A stretch of DNA of 9,152 nt from Verrucomicrobiales bacterium. GTDB taxonomy: Bacteria; Verrucomicrobiota; Verrucomicrobiia; Verrucomicrobiales; Akkermansiaceae. The notes below the pieces were generated by a model, which was not told the origin of the DNA, ran no database searches, and was given only the letters and a program-made list of their open reading frames with translations. Every line of letters starts with the position of its first letter. Within the stretch, counting starts at the first letter, position 1. Location of the stretch: the NCBI GenBank assembly GCA_003527555.1, contig DPWT01000074.1:1-9152 (forward strand), read 5' to 3'. The position numbers and the translations under genes were made by a program. This document shows, piece by piece, positions 1 to 7,129 of this stretch.

Positions 1-1026
1 AACTGGTAAAATTGGCCCAAAGATTTCTTCTTTCATGCAATCATCGTCCCACTGCGCATCGGGAACTAGACGCGGAGCAAGTCGTAATTCTTCAATATCA
101 TCTTCACCAAAAATAAGACAATCCTGAGGAAGCATCTTCTCCAATCTACAAAAATGCCTCTCGTTAATAATGCGTGCCATTTCTGCATTCCAGGGAACAA
201 CCTTAAGTAATTCCTGCATGGCTGAAATCAATTCGTCTTTCACCTCAGCTGATACTGCTACAAAATCGGGTGCAAAACACGTTTGCCCACCATTGAAAAA
301 CTTCCCTGCGAGGATTCGCTTTGCAGCCACTCTAACATCTACACTAGAATCAACAATACACGGACACTTCCCGCCAAGCTCTAAAATATGAGGTGTGAGT
401 TGTTTCGCCGACTTTTGTGCCACGATTTTACCCACCTGCGTACTGCCAGTAAAAAATACAAAATCAAAATCGCATTCTAACATGTCGCTCACCGCATCAG
501 CATCACCTGTGACTACCGCTACATGTTCGGGATCAAATACCGCTGCGATAATCTCGATCAGTAACCGCTCACTCGCAGTCGCCATTTCAGATGGCTTCAG
601 AATGACTGTATTTCCAGCAGCTACCGCTGCTATCAACGGGCTAAGTGAGAGCTGAATAGGGTAATTCCATGGCGCTATGATAAAAACCACACCATACGGG
701 TCTCTGCGCACGTAAGAACTGCATGGTTGAAAATACGGAGGCGAACCAACACGGTATGACTTTAACCATTTTTTAAGATTTTTACGAATCAAACGAAGCT
801 CTTGTAAAAGAAAGTAATACTCAGCTAAATACGCCTCGACAGCCGGTTTCCCAAGATCCTCTGCCAAAGCTTCCATCACGTGATCGCGGCGCTCAACCAA
901 TACTTTTTCAAGGCGGTTGAGGGCGTGCTTGCGCGCATGCCAGCTACGCGTGTGACCAGCAGTAAAAAATTCTTTCTGTTTTTTCAGAAGTGAGAGCACG
1001 TTGTTTATTGAATTACCGTTATCCAT
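1..1026 (-). CDS. Aldehyde dehydrogenase, class-3 type, partial (C-terminus off the left edge); probable carotenoid-aldehyde dehydrogenase
   Basis: Reading the minus strand from ATG at 1026 gives 342 residues with no stop before the window edge; class 3 ALDHs are about 450-470 residues, so roughly the last 110-125 are missing. Visible family marks: APWNYP at residues 118-123 (N121 is the catalytic Asn), FTGSTxVG at 192-199 for NAD(P) binding, ELGGK with general base E216, GQTC with nucleophile C250 (34 residues after E216, as usual), and EEIFGP at 333-338 just before the edge. There is no signal peptide, so it is cytosolic. It lacks the longer N-terminus of ALDH1/2 proteins, as in class 3 enzymes. 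It is divergent from crtP with 70 bases between starts. By analogy with AldH of staphyloxanthin synthesis and the Ald of Methylomonas C30 clusters, it would oxidise the diapocarotenal made by CrtP to the carboxylic acid. The family is certain; the carotenoid substrate is inferred from position. Confidence 0.93.
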   Translation of the reverse strand, partial: MDNGNSINNVLSLLKKQKEFFTAGHTRSWHARKHALNRLEKVLVERRDHVMEALAEDLGKPAVEAYLAEYYFLLQELRLIRKNLKKWLKSYRVGSPPYFQPCSSYVRRDPYGVVFIIAPWNYPIQLSLSPLIAAVAAGNTVILKPSEMATASERLLIEIIAAVFDPEHVAVVTGDADAVSDMLECDFDFVFFTGSTQVGKIVAQKSAKQLTPHILELGGKCPCIVDSSVDVRVAAKRILAGKFFNGGQTCFAPDFVAVSAEVKDELISAMQELLKVVPWNAEMARIINERHFCRLEKMLPQDCLIFGEDDIEELRLAPRLVPDAQWDDDCMKEEIFGPILPV

Positions 1027-1096
1027 TATTGTCGAAACCTAAACTAATCACGTCACTACCGTTGACAAGGGGTTATTCAGTGGAAAGACTATAAGT
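1027..1096. promoter_or_regulatory. Divergent promoter region between the aldehyde dehydrogenase and crtP
   Basis: Only 70 bases separate the two divergent start codons, so both promoters and any operator must overlap here or lie in the coding regions. A perfect TTGACA stands at 1062-1067 on the plus strand; at 17-base spacing the -10 would be the poor AAGACT (1085-1090), which would put the transcript start at or near the crtP ATG (1097), i.e. leaderless. A better TATAAG (1090-1095) is 22 bases away and too close to the ATG. On the minus strand TTGTCA (1068-1063) overlaps the same box. GTCA (1052-1055) and TGAC (1063-1066) form a short inverted pair. GGAAAG (1082-1087) could be a weak ribosome site for crtP. 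The role as shared control region is inferred from layout; individual boxes are weak. Confidence 0.5.
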
Positions 1097-2596
1097 ATGT
1101 CATCTAAAAAAGTTTCCGTAATTGGCGCAGGCCTTGGCGGTTTATCTGCAGCTATCTCTTTAAGAGCTGAAGGCTACGACGTACAGATCTTCGAAAAAAA
1201 TGACCAGATCGGCGGTAAACTCAATCTCATGGAGAAAGATGGATTCACCTTCGATCTTGGGCCGTCGATATTTACCCTGCCACAATTCTTTGAAGCTCTT
1301 TTTAAACGTGCTGGTAAGAAAATGGAAGATTACGTGCAGCTCGATGCCGTGACGCCTCATTGGAGAAATTTCTTTGAAAACAAGCCAACAATCGATCTTT
1401 ACCAAGAAGATGATCTTATGCGTAAAGAGCTGGAAAAGCTACCTGGTGACAGCGACAGCCACTGGCGCGAACTACAGGCATTTCTCGACTACGGCCGTGC
1501 CCAATATGAAATTGTAAATGGCGGATATTTCGCCCAAGGCCTCGATAATCTTTGGGAGTTTATCAAACATTATAAATTCCAATTACTGAGCGGAAAAATC
1601 GATTATAAAAACACAATGTCAGAGTCGATTCACAACCGACTATCTGATCCGCAGATGCAAATGATTTTCGAGTATTTTATCAAATACGTTGGATCCTCTG
1701 CCCTAGACTCTCCAGGCTACATGAACCTCATGCCCATTATTCAATATGACCACGGTCTATGGTACGTGCGTGGTGGAATGTATAACCTTGCCAAGGGCCT
1801 TGGAAAACTGATTGAGGAGATGGGGATCGAGGTTCACTTGAATGCTGATGTTCAAGAAATCCAAAAGTCCGGCAAACAAGTCACAGCCATACGTCTCAGT
1901 GACGGCACAGTGCACCCATCCGATATCATCGTCAGTAACATGGAGGTGATTCCCGCCTACAAGAAACTCCTGAACGAGCCTGAAGTATTTACCAAGAAAC
2001 TGGCCAAATTTGCACCTGCATGCTCGGGTATTGTATTGCATATAGGAACTAATAAACCGTTCCCCCAGTTGGCTCATCATAACTTTTTCTACACGGAAAA
2101 TCAGCACAAGCATTTCGAGACTGTGTTCCATAAAAAACAGCTACCAGAGGATCCCACGCTTTATGTTGTGGCACCTACAAGAACTGATCCTAGCAAAGCG
2201 CCAAATGGTTGTGACAACATCAAGATCCTCCCGCATATACCTCCGCTAGAGGAGGGATCAAACATAACCCATGACGACTACATCGCGCTCAAGGAGCGCT
2301 GCATCGACAAAATGGAGCGCTGTGGACTCACTGGCTTGCGCGACTCAATAATCACTGAGGACTTACTCACTCCTATCGATATCGAACGTATGTATCGCTC
2401 AAACCAAGGCTCAATCTACGGCGTCGTCACCGATTGGAAAAAAAACTACGGCTTCAAGGCGCCCAAGGTTAGCACCAAGTATCAAAACCTTTACTTCACA
2501 GGCGGTAGCACCAACCCCGGTGGCGGCATGCCCATGGTGATCCTCTCCGGCCAGAACTGTGCAGACCGAGTTATCAAACAACACCCACTGTCATAA
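1097..2596 (+). CDS. crtP: C30 carotenoid terminal oxidase (4,4'-diaponeurosporene/diapolycopene oxygenase, CrtP/CrtNb type)
   Basis: A 499-residue FAD-dependent amine-oxidase/phytoene-desaturase-family protein, the usual length for CrtN/CrtP. The N-terminal dinucleotide fold shows GxGxxG (G10, G12, G15) ending at FEK (E33) and the family's IGGK (38-41); the C-terminal FAD segment is FTGGSTNPGGGMPM at 467-480. From memory of the S. aureus proteins it resembles CrtP much more than CrtN: FDLGPSI, HWRxFF, IDLY, YFIKYVGSS, GLWYV, SNMEVIP, QLAHHNFF, ENIK/DNIKxLPHIP and IYGVV all have close CrtP counterparts. That favours oxidation of the carotene end methyl to an aldehyde over desaturation. The ATG at 1097 sits right at the start of the fold. 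It heads an operon with crtQ (11 bases on) and crtO, and the divergent dehydrogenase supplies the next step. Databases may label it simply phytoene desaturase family. Membrane-associated action is known for the family, not visible here. Confidence 0.93.
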   Translation: MSSKKVSVIGAGLGGLSAAISLRAEGYDVQIFEKNDQIGGKLNLMEKDGFTFDLGPSIFTLPQFFEALFKRAGKKMEDYVQLDAVTPHWRNFFENKPTIDLYQEDDLMRKELEKLPGDSDSHWRELQAFLDYGRAQYEIVNGGYFAQGLDNLWEFIKHYKFQLLSGKIDYKNTMSESIHNRLSDPQMQMIFEYFIKYVGSSALDSPGYMNLMPIIQYDHGLWYVRGGMYNLAKGLGKLIEEMGIEVHLNADVQEIQKSGKQVTAIRLSDGTVHPSDIIVSNMEVIPAYKKLLNEPEVFTKKLAKFAPACSGIVLHIGTNKPFPQLAHHNFFYTENQHKHFETVFHKKQLPEDPTLYVVAPTRTDPSKAPNGCDNIKILPHIPPLEEGSNITHDDYIALKERCIDKMERCGLTGLRDSIITEDLLTPIDIERMYRSNQGSIYGVVTDWKKNYGFKAPKVSTKYQNLYFTGGSTNPGGGMPMVILSGQNCADRVIKQHPLS

Positions 2597-2607
2597 GTTT
2601 ATTTTAA

Positions 2608-3714
2608 ATGACTGGTGCTCTACTTATCTTTCCATGCTTGGCACTGCTTTGCGCACCCGCACTGTGGATTGTACTTGGCAGACCTAGAATACTAACATTA
2701 GACAGCGCTCAGCCTTCACCACCATCATCTATCTCAGTAATAATTCCGGCACGCAATGAAGAGATAAACATCGGTAATTTGCTCAGTTCCATTAACGCGC
2801 AATGTACCGCCCCACTCGAGGTTATCGTAGTCAATGACGGCTCCACCGACCGCACTTCAATGATCGCGCAAGATCACGGCGCTCTCGTAATCGATGCTAA
2901 ACCTTTACCCCAGGATTGGAAAGGGAAGCCGTGGGCCTGCCAGCAGGGAGTAGATGCCGCAAAGGGAAGCTCGTATTTATTCCTTGATGCCGACACTTCA
3001 CTCTCTGAAAATGCAATATCTATACTTGGGGCTCTGACGAAAAAATCCAAAAAAGTATATTCTATATGCCCTTATCATAAAATAAAAAAACCTTACGAGC
3101 AGCTATCATCATTTTTTAATGTATTGATGTTAGCAGGTTCTAATGCATTTAAACTGAAAGATGCCAACAACCCGGCGCTTTTCGGCCAATGCATGCTGAT
3201 CTCGCGTGAACATTACCTGCAGTCAGGGGGGCACGCCGCAGTCAAAGACAAGGTGTTGGAGAACTTCCACCTATCAGCAATATTAAAAGAGATAGGTATC
3301 GAACGTGAATGCTACATGGGCAAGGGTATTGTAAATATGCGCATGTTTCCCAATGGTTTTGGTGAACTCTGGTCAAGTTGGCAGAAGGGATTCTCCAACG
3401 GCGCAGCAAATGCGGATCCACAAGCACTACTTTGGTCATCTGTCTGGATTAGCGGCCTTATGTTCTGTGTCGTCTCACTGTTATTACTCCTCACTCCATA
3501 TACATCTCCAATGTATCACTGGTTTACAGGAGCAACCTATCTTATTATCATGAGCCAATGTATGTGGGCTTTTCGCTGGGCAGGATCATTCTCAATAATC
3601 AACGCGCTATTTTTCCCTATTACCCTCATCTTTTATCAGATTCTATTTTTCACTTCGATCGTGAATGGTCGGCTTGGTAAAAAATCACGATGGAAAGGAC
3701 GTGAAGTAAGCTAA
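2608..3714 (+). CDS. crtQ: Glycosyltransferase family 2, CrtQ-type carotenoate glycosyltransferase
   Basis: The 368-residue protein has an N-terminal hydrophobic segment (about 4-24), a GT-A catalytic domain starting SVIIPARNEE (43-52), VVNDGSTD at 74-81 and a DAD metal-binding motif at 127-129, then three hydrophobic segments (about 274-297, 305-328, 333-354) that anchor it in the membrane. The order and the local motifs (WKGKPWACQQG, FNVLMLAGSNAF, GGH, the WKGR near the C-terminus) match what I recall of S. aureus CrtQ, which joins the C30 carotenoic acid carboxyl to glucose from UDP-glucose. The sugar used here cannot be read from sequence; Rubritalea pigments carry xylose. It starts 11 bases after crtP with no recognisable Shine-Dalgarno, so translation may be coupled or use a weak signal. 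The stretch about 3030-3110 is clearly more A/T-rich than the neighbouring genes. Family assignment is firm; the specific substrate is inferred from neighbours. Confidence 0.9.
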   Translation: MTGALLIFPCLALLCAPALWIVLGRPRILTLDSAQPSPPSSISVIIPARNEEINIGNLLSSINAQCTAPLEVIVVNDGSTDRTSMIAQDHGALVIDAKPLPQDWKGKPWACQQGVDAAKGSSYLFLDADTSLSENAISILGALTKKSKKVYSICPYHKIKKPYEQLSSFFNVLMLAGSNAFKLKDANNPALFGQCMLISREHYLQSGGHAAVKDKVLENFHLSAILKEIGIERECYMGKGIVNMRMFPNGFGELWSSWQKGFSNGAANADPQALLWSSVWISGLMFCVVSLLLLLTPYTSPMYHWFTGATYLIIMSQCMWAFRWAGSFSIINALFFPITLIFYQILFFTSIVNGRLGKKSRWKGREVS

Positions 3715-3715
3715 T

Positions 3716-4186
3716 ATGTGGATTGAACTTTCTAACACATGGATCATCATTGCCAATATAGTTGGAATCCCAATGGTTCATATTATATTATCATGGGGCT
3801 GCACTCAATTACAGGCCACACGCTTTGAAAAACCCCTGCCTATAAATCCGAAAAAACCTCATCCAATTTACGAAAAAATTTTTTTGATTCGTAGCTGGAA
3901 ACACCTCCTCCCTGACGCCGCACCATGGATGAACGGCTTTCCCAAGGGCAGCTTGGAATCCACAGATCCAGACTACCTTCGCGAATTTATATTAGAAACT
4001 CGCCGGGGCGAGTTAGCCCATTGGCTTCAATGGATCCTAATCAGCGCCTTCATCATTTGGAACCCCTACCCCGCAAATCTCGTTATCCTTTTCTATGCGG
4101 CCCTTGCTAACTTACCCTGTATTCTCAACCTCAGATACACTCGCCTGAGACTGATACGGCTCTTGATGGCTTGTCACCCTAGTTGA
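3716..4186 (+). CDS. crtO: CrtO-type glycosyl-carotenoate acyltransferase
   Basis: A small 156-residue membrane protein starting one base after the crtQ stop (TAATATG), which makes cotranscription and translational coupling very likely. It has an N-terminal hydrophobic helix (about 8-27), a polar middle with RSWKHLLPDA (59-68) and ETRRGELAHW (94-103), two more hydrophobic stretches (about 103-115 and 118-135) and a basic tail with RYTRLRL. These match, in order, what I recall of S. aureus CrtO (165 residues): RKWKHKILDG, ETKRAELIHW and FYAMIANVP...RYNRPRL. CrtO transfers a fatty acyl group to the C6 hydroxyl of the sugar on the carotenoid glycosyl ester, the last step of staphyloxanthin synthesis. 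R59, K62, E94, R96, E99 and H102 look like the conserved polar residues, though no catalytic residue is assigned from the sequence alone. It has no relation to the ketolase also called CrtO. Confidence 0.88.
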   Translation: MWIELSNTWIIIANIVGIPMVHIILSWGCTQLQATRFEKPLPINPKKPHPIYEKIFLIRSWKHLLPDAAPWMNGFPKGSLESTDPDYLREFILETRRGELAHWLQWILISAFIIWNPYPANLVILFYAALANLPCILNLRYTRLRLIRLLMACHPS

Positions 4187-4194
4187 ACACATAC

Positions 4195-4231
4195 ATCACT
4201 TCAAAATAACTCCGCTAGTTTCAAAAGTGAT
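4195..4231 (+). terminator. Possible terminator hairpin after crtO
   Basis: Nine bases after the crtO stop, ATCACTT (4195-4201) pairs perfectly with AAGTGAT (4225-4231), and inside it AACT (4208-4211) pairs with AGTT (4217-4220) around a 5-base loop. It is followed by CCTTT rather than a proper T-run, and the stem is A/T-rich with internal loops. The position fits termination of the carotenoid operon, but the hairpin is weak. Confidence 0.3.
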
Positions 4232-4245
4232 CCTTTACCGAGTCT

Positions 4246-4276
4246 GAATTCATGTTCATAGGCAGCATGAGAATTC
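4246..4276. repeat. Inverted repeat with clustered GAATTC sites just upstream of the flavoprotein gene
   Basis: GAATTCATG (4246-4254) is mirrored by CATGAGAATTC (4266-4276), a nine-base inverted repeat with a two-base bulge and an 11-base spacer. A third GAATTC follows at 4294-4299, overlapping the proposed ATG of the next gene (ATGAATTC). Starts of the three copies lie 25 and 23 bases apart, roughly two helical turns. It could be an operator for a dimeric regulator, or an RNA hairpin in the leader that hides the start of the flavoprotein gene. No regulator is encoded in the window, so the role is open. Confidence 0.4.
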
Positions 4277-4291
4277 ACCACTTGATTGAAT

Positions 4292-5731
4292 ATGAATTCT
4301 TTTCATAATCAACACATGGTTCAACACGGTGCAGAATACGATATCGCTATCCTAGGGGGTGGCAGTGCAGGTTACGCCGCCGCCCGAACTGCTCATGAGC
4401 TCGGCATGCGCACTGTTGTCATTGATGGTGCAGATGAATTGAGCGGGCTTTGCATCTTGCGCGGGTGCATGCCAAGCAAAACATTGATTGAAACCGCTAA
4501 TCGCGCGCTTGCTATCCGAGAAGCGAGTCAATTTGGCATTCATGTGCAGAAATACTCTGTTTCCCCCGACCGCATTATCGAGCGCAAACGCGAGCTCATT
4601 GACGAGTTCCGTGACTACCGGACTGAACAACTACACGACGGTCGGTTTGACCTGATCCGTGGATTTGGGAAGTTCATCAACGCCCAAACTATCGAAGTAA
4701 CTCTACGCAATACTGGAGAATCCATCACCCTGTCCGCGAAATCAACCATCATTGCCACCGGCTCGAATATTTCCGTAGCCAACATCAATGGACTTGAAGA
4801 AGCCAAGTACCTCACCAGTGATGATGTGCTCGACAGCAAGGACGTACCCGCTTCCATTATCGTGTTAGGTGGCGGCGCGATCGCATTGGAAATGGCGCAT
4901 TACTACGATGGCATTGGCAAAAAAGTCACCGTTATCCAGCGTAGCGAGCATCTCCTCACCGGTATGGATCCCGATCTCGCCGACACCTTGCAAGGGGCGT
5001 TCAAGGCACGCGATCTTGATGTGTTTTGCGGCACGCAGTTGACAAAAGTTGCCATCACACCCGATGGCCTCAAGCGTGTGTACTTCAGACAAAACGGCGA
5101 GCAACGAAGCGTCGAGGCGGCAGAGATTTTATGTGCGTTAGGCCGAAAACCGAATTCAGGCAAACTCGCCGCCGAGAATGCCGGCATTAAGCTAAACCGT
5201 GGCAAAATTGCCGTGAACTCCATGATGCAAAGCTCGCAGCCAAACATTTTTGGCGCTGGCGATGTCGCCAGCCCCCACGAGATTGTTCACATCGCTATCG
5301 AACAGGGTGAGATCGCCGCGCGTAATGCCCACCGGGTGATCAACGGGAAATCTGACCTCGAGCAAATCAGCTACCGCCTCAAACTTTACGGTATCTTCAC
5401 AGAGCCCCAAGTCGCTAGCGTAGGCATCACTGAGCTAGAAGCCACAGCCAAAGGCCTGAAAATACTCGTTGAAACCTACCCCTTCGACGATCATGGCAAG
5501 TCTATGGTACACGGCACTGAACATGGGTTTGTTAAGCTCATCGCCGATGCAGAGTCCAAGGAAATCCTAGGCGGCTCCGTTATCGGTCCGGAGGCCACCG
5601 AACTAATTCACGAAATCGTCGTGGCTATGTCATTCCATGCCACCGCCAACCAGCTCGCTAAAGTCCCCCACTATCACCCCACGCTCAGCGAAATCTGGAC
5701 TTACCCCGCAGAGGACATTGCAGAGGCATAG
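4292..5731 (+). CDS. FAD-dependent pyridine nucleotide-disulfide oxidoreductase (Lpd/GR/MerA superfamily), substrate unknown
   Basis: With ATG 4292 the protein has 479 residues, typical for the superfamily; an in-frame TTG at 4286 and ATG at 4316 are alternative starts and none has a clear ribosome site. Visible parts: FAD-binding GGGSAG (22-27), redox disulfide C54-ILRG-C59, a second nucleotide fold LGGGAIALE (192-200), FAD-contacting GAGDVA, and the dimerisation domain with HPTLSE, whose H462/E467 form the catalytic base pair. The second fold has GxGxxA and is followed by IQRSEH (R217 where NAD-specific Lpd has Glu), which by comparison with glutathione and mercuric reductases suggests NADPH. 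There is no N-terminal heavy-metal domain and no C-terminal Cys pair, so it is not a true mercuric reductase; no pyruvate or oxoglutarate dehydrogenase genes are near, so a lipoamide role is unsupported. Its base composition looks richer in G/C than crtQ and crtO. It may be transcribed separately from the carotenoid operon, 105 bases after crtO. Confidence 0.9.
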   Translation: MNSFHNQHMVQHGAEYDIAILGGGSAGYAAARTAHELGMRTVVIDGADELSGLCILRGCMPSKTLIETANRALAIREASQFGIHVQKYSVSPDRIIERKRELIDEFRDYRTEQLHDGRFDLIRGFGKFINAQTIEVTLRNTGESITLSAKSTIIATGSNISVANINGLEEAKYLTSDDVLDSKDVPASIIVLGGGAIALEMAHYYDGIGKKVTVIQRSEHLLTGMDPDLADTLQGAFKARDLDVFCGTQLTKVAITPDGLKRVYFRQNGEQRSVEAAEILCALGRKPNSGKLAAENAGIKLNRGKIAVNSMMQSSQPNIFGAGDVASPHEIVHIAIEQGEIAARNAHRVINGKSDLEQISYRLKLYGIFTEPQVASVGITELEATAKGLKILVETYPFDDHGKSMVHGTEHGFVKLIADAESKEILGGSVIGPEATELIHEIVVAMSFHATANQLAKVPHYHPTLSEIWTYPAEDIAEA

Positions 5732-5906
5732 GTAATATTTATTGTTCTAATAATTAATTATCAAGCCGGCTATAAACATTTGGAAGATGTATGAACACGC
5801 AGCTCAGTATGATCTTCGTCAGAGGCTAAACATATTTAATTCGTAATAATCAGGTAAGATAAAAGTAGCTACTGGTAAATTTGCTATTACTGTGTGGCAC
5901 AACTTT
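5732..5906. other. A/T-rich intergenic region upstream of the desaturase
   Basis: This gap presumably contains the desaturase promoter, but I see no convincing -35/-10 pair. It holds two perfect palindromes side by side, TAATTAATTA (5751-5760) and AGCCGGCT (5764-5771), and TATAAA at 5771-5776. Near the gene, TAAGAT (5855-5860) could be a -10 without a recognisable -35. No open frame here looks like a gene. Confidence 0.3.
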
Positions 5907-7028
5907 ATGGCTATTGTGAATACCAATTCCCTCACCAAGCTGGAACCGCGTCGAACGGAGCACCAGGACAACAGCGATCCTTCCGATAAAACGAATCAAA
6001 ACGATTCCGTACAAAAAGAAAAGAAAGCGGCGCAACGCAAAGAAATTAACCGCTGGAAGCCCCTTGTGGCAGAATTCCAAAAACCCAGTCGTTGGCGCGC
6101 AACATGGCAGATCCTGAACTCAGTCGGAGGATATGCGTTGCTATGGTATTGCATGTATCTGAGTCTTTCTGTCTCATGGTGGCTCACGGTTCCAATCGCT
6201 ATCCTCGCAGGGGGTGTTCTCATCAGAGTCTTTATTATTTTTCACGACTGTGGTCATGGCTCATTTTTTAAATCAAAAAAAGCGAACGCAGCATGGGGAT
6301 TCATTACCGGTCTGCTGACTTTCACTCCATTTTATCACTGGAGGTGGGAACACAACACACACCACGCTACTACAGGAAACCTAGAACGCCGAGGAGTAGG
6401 AGATGTGCCAACTCTGACAGTGGACGAGTATCTCGCATCAAGTAGCTGGGGGAAATTCAAATACCGTGTGTCGCGTAATCCATTTGTATTATTTGCGATT
6501 GCGCCACTGGCTATTTTTGTAGGTGTGCAACGTCTTCCCTTCAGAAGGGCAAAGCGACGCGAGAAAGTTTCCGTATGGGTAATGAACATCGCCATTGTCG
6601 CTCTTGCTTGGGGCTTAATCACTATTTTTGGATTTATCCCATGGTTGGTATGCCAAGTCATCGCCATGGCCATAGCAGGCGGCGGTGGATTCTGGTTGTT
6701 CTATGTGCAACATCAGTATGAGAACGCATATTGGGAACAAAGTGAGAACTGGGACTACACAGACGCCGCGCTGAAGGGTAGCTCATTTTATAAATTACCC
6801 AAAATACTGCAGTGGTTCTCGGGTAACATCGGCTTCCACCATATTCATCACCTCAGTGCTAAAATACCCAACTACCACCTCGAGCGATGCCACAATTCTA
6901 ACCCTATGTTTGCAGAGGTCGATCCACTGACTCTGCGGCGAAGTTTCAGATCGCTCGCCTTTCGACTATGGGACGAGAAAGCCAAAAAACTAATCAGTTT
7001 TGGCCAGTTGAAGAGGCAAATGGAATAA
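5907..7028 (+). CDS. Membrane fatty acid (acyl-lipid) desaturase, type 1, DesA/Des-like
   Basis: The 373-residue protein carries the three histidine boxes of di-iron membrane desaturases: HDCGH (113-117), HNTHH (149-153) and FHHIHH (310-315). Hydrophobic segments lie before box 1 (about 74-110), between boxes 2 and 3 (around 190-205 and 220-265), as in a four-helix desaturase. GHGSFF, the NxxRxGxGD-like stretch after box 2 and VQHQYE fit the delta-12/delta-5 acyl-lipid type (cyanobacterial DesA, Bacillus Des) rather than beta-carotene hydroxylases. It would put a double bond into membrane acyl chains using oxygen and reduced ferredoxin or similar. The first ~45 residues are very polar (many K, E, Q, N, D) and longer than usual. 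I chose ATG 5907; the frame also opens at GTG 5892, and neither has a clear ribosome site. Its acyl products could feed CrtO, but that is speculation from proximity. Position of the double bond is not readable from sequence. Confidence 0.92.
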   Translation: MAIVNTNSLTKLEPRRTEHQDNSDPSDKTNQNDSVQKEKKAAQRKEINRWKPLVAEFQKPSRWRATWQILNSVGGYALLWYCMYLSLSVSWWLTVPIAILAGGVLIRVFIIFHDCGHGSFFKSKKANAAWGFITGLLTFTPFYHWRWEHNTHHATTGNLERRGVGDVPTLTVDEYLASSSWGKFKYRVSRNPFVLFAIAPLAIFVGVQRLPFRRAKRREKVSVWVMNIAIVALAWGLITIFGFIPWLVCQVIAMAIAGGGGFWLFYVQHQYENAYWEQSENWDYTDAALKGSSFYKLPKILQWFSGNIGFHHIHHLSAKIPNYHLERCHNSNPMFAEVDPLTLRRSFRSLAFRLWDEKAKKLISFGQLKRQME

Positions 7029-7057
7029 GACGACGGCAACTATTAAAGTGCTTATGA

Positions 7058-7081
7058 TGTGATGAAATCTCGCTTATCACA
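7058..7081. terminator. Possible shared terminator hairpin between convergent genes
   Basis: TGTGAT (7058-7063) pairs with ATCACA (7076-7081), extended by one wobble and one A-T pair to eight, around an eight-base loop. It lies between the desaturase (ends 7028) and the convergent YjbQ-family gene (ends 7130), where a bidirectional terminator is expected. There is no T-run on either side, so the support is weak. TGTGA and TCACA recall Crp-type half sites, but the 14-base spacing between them is wrong for that. Confidence 0.25.
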
Positions 7082-7129
7082 ACACCCAAGGCCCATCATG
7101 GTGTAGTCCGATCTTTAAACTCCACCGCC

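Noticed and set aside
170..655. Two plus-strand open frames of 73 and 86 codons
   Set aside because: They lie opposite the aldehyde dehydrogenase, whose minus-strand frame carries the full set of catalytic motifs.
4183..4210. Promoter-like pair TTGAAC and AATAAC, 16 bases apart, for the flavoprotein gene
   Set aside because: The -10 box matches only four of six positions and it overlaps the crtO stop and the possible terminator hairpin.
4903..5247. Minus-strand frame of 114 codons within the flavoprotein gene
   Set aside because: It is a shadow of a well-supported coding region and resembles no protein family I know.
4292..5731. Identity as mercuric reductase
   Set aside because: It lacks the N-terminal metal-binding domain and the C-terminal cysteine pair, and no mer genes are nearby.
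5751..5771. Adjacent palindromes TAATTAATTA and AGCCGGCT as operators
   Set aside because: Both are short perfect palindromes that can arise by chance, and nothing links them to a promoter.
5907..7028. Identity as a carotenoid hydroxylase or ketolase
   Set aside because: The spacing and surroundings of the His boxes (HDCGH, HNTHH, HHIHH) fit acyl-lipid desaturases, not the CrtZ/CrtR/CrtW types.
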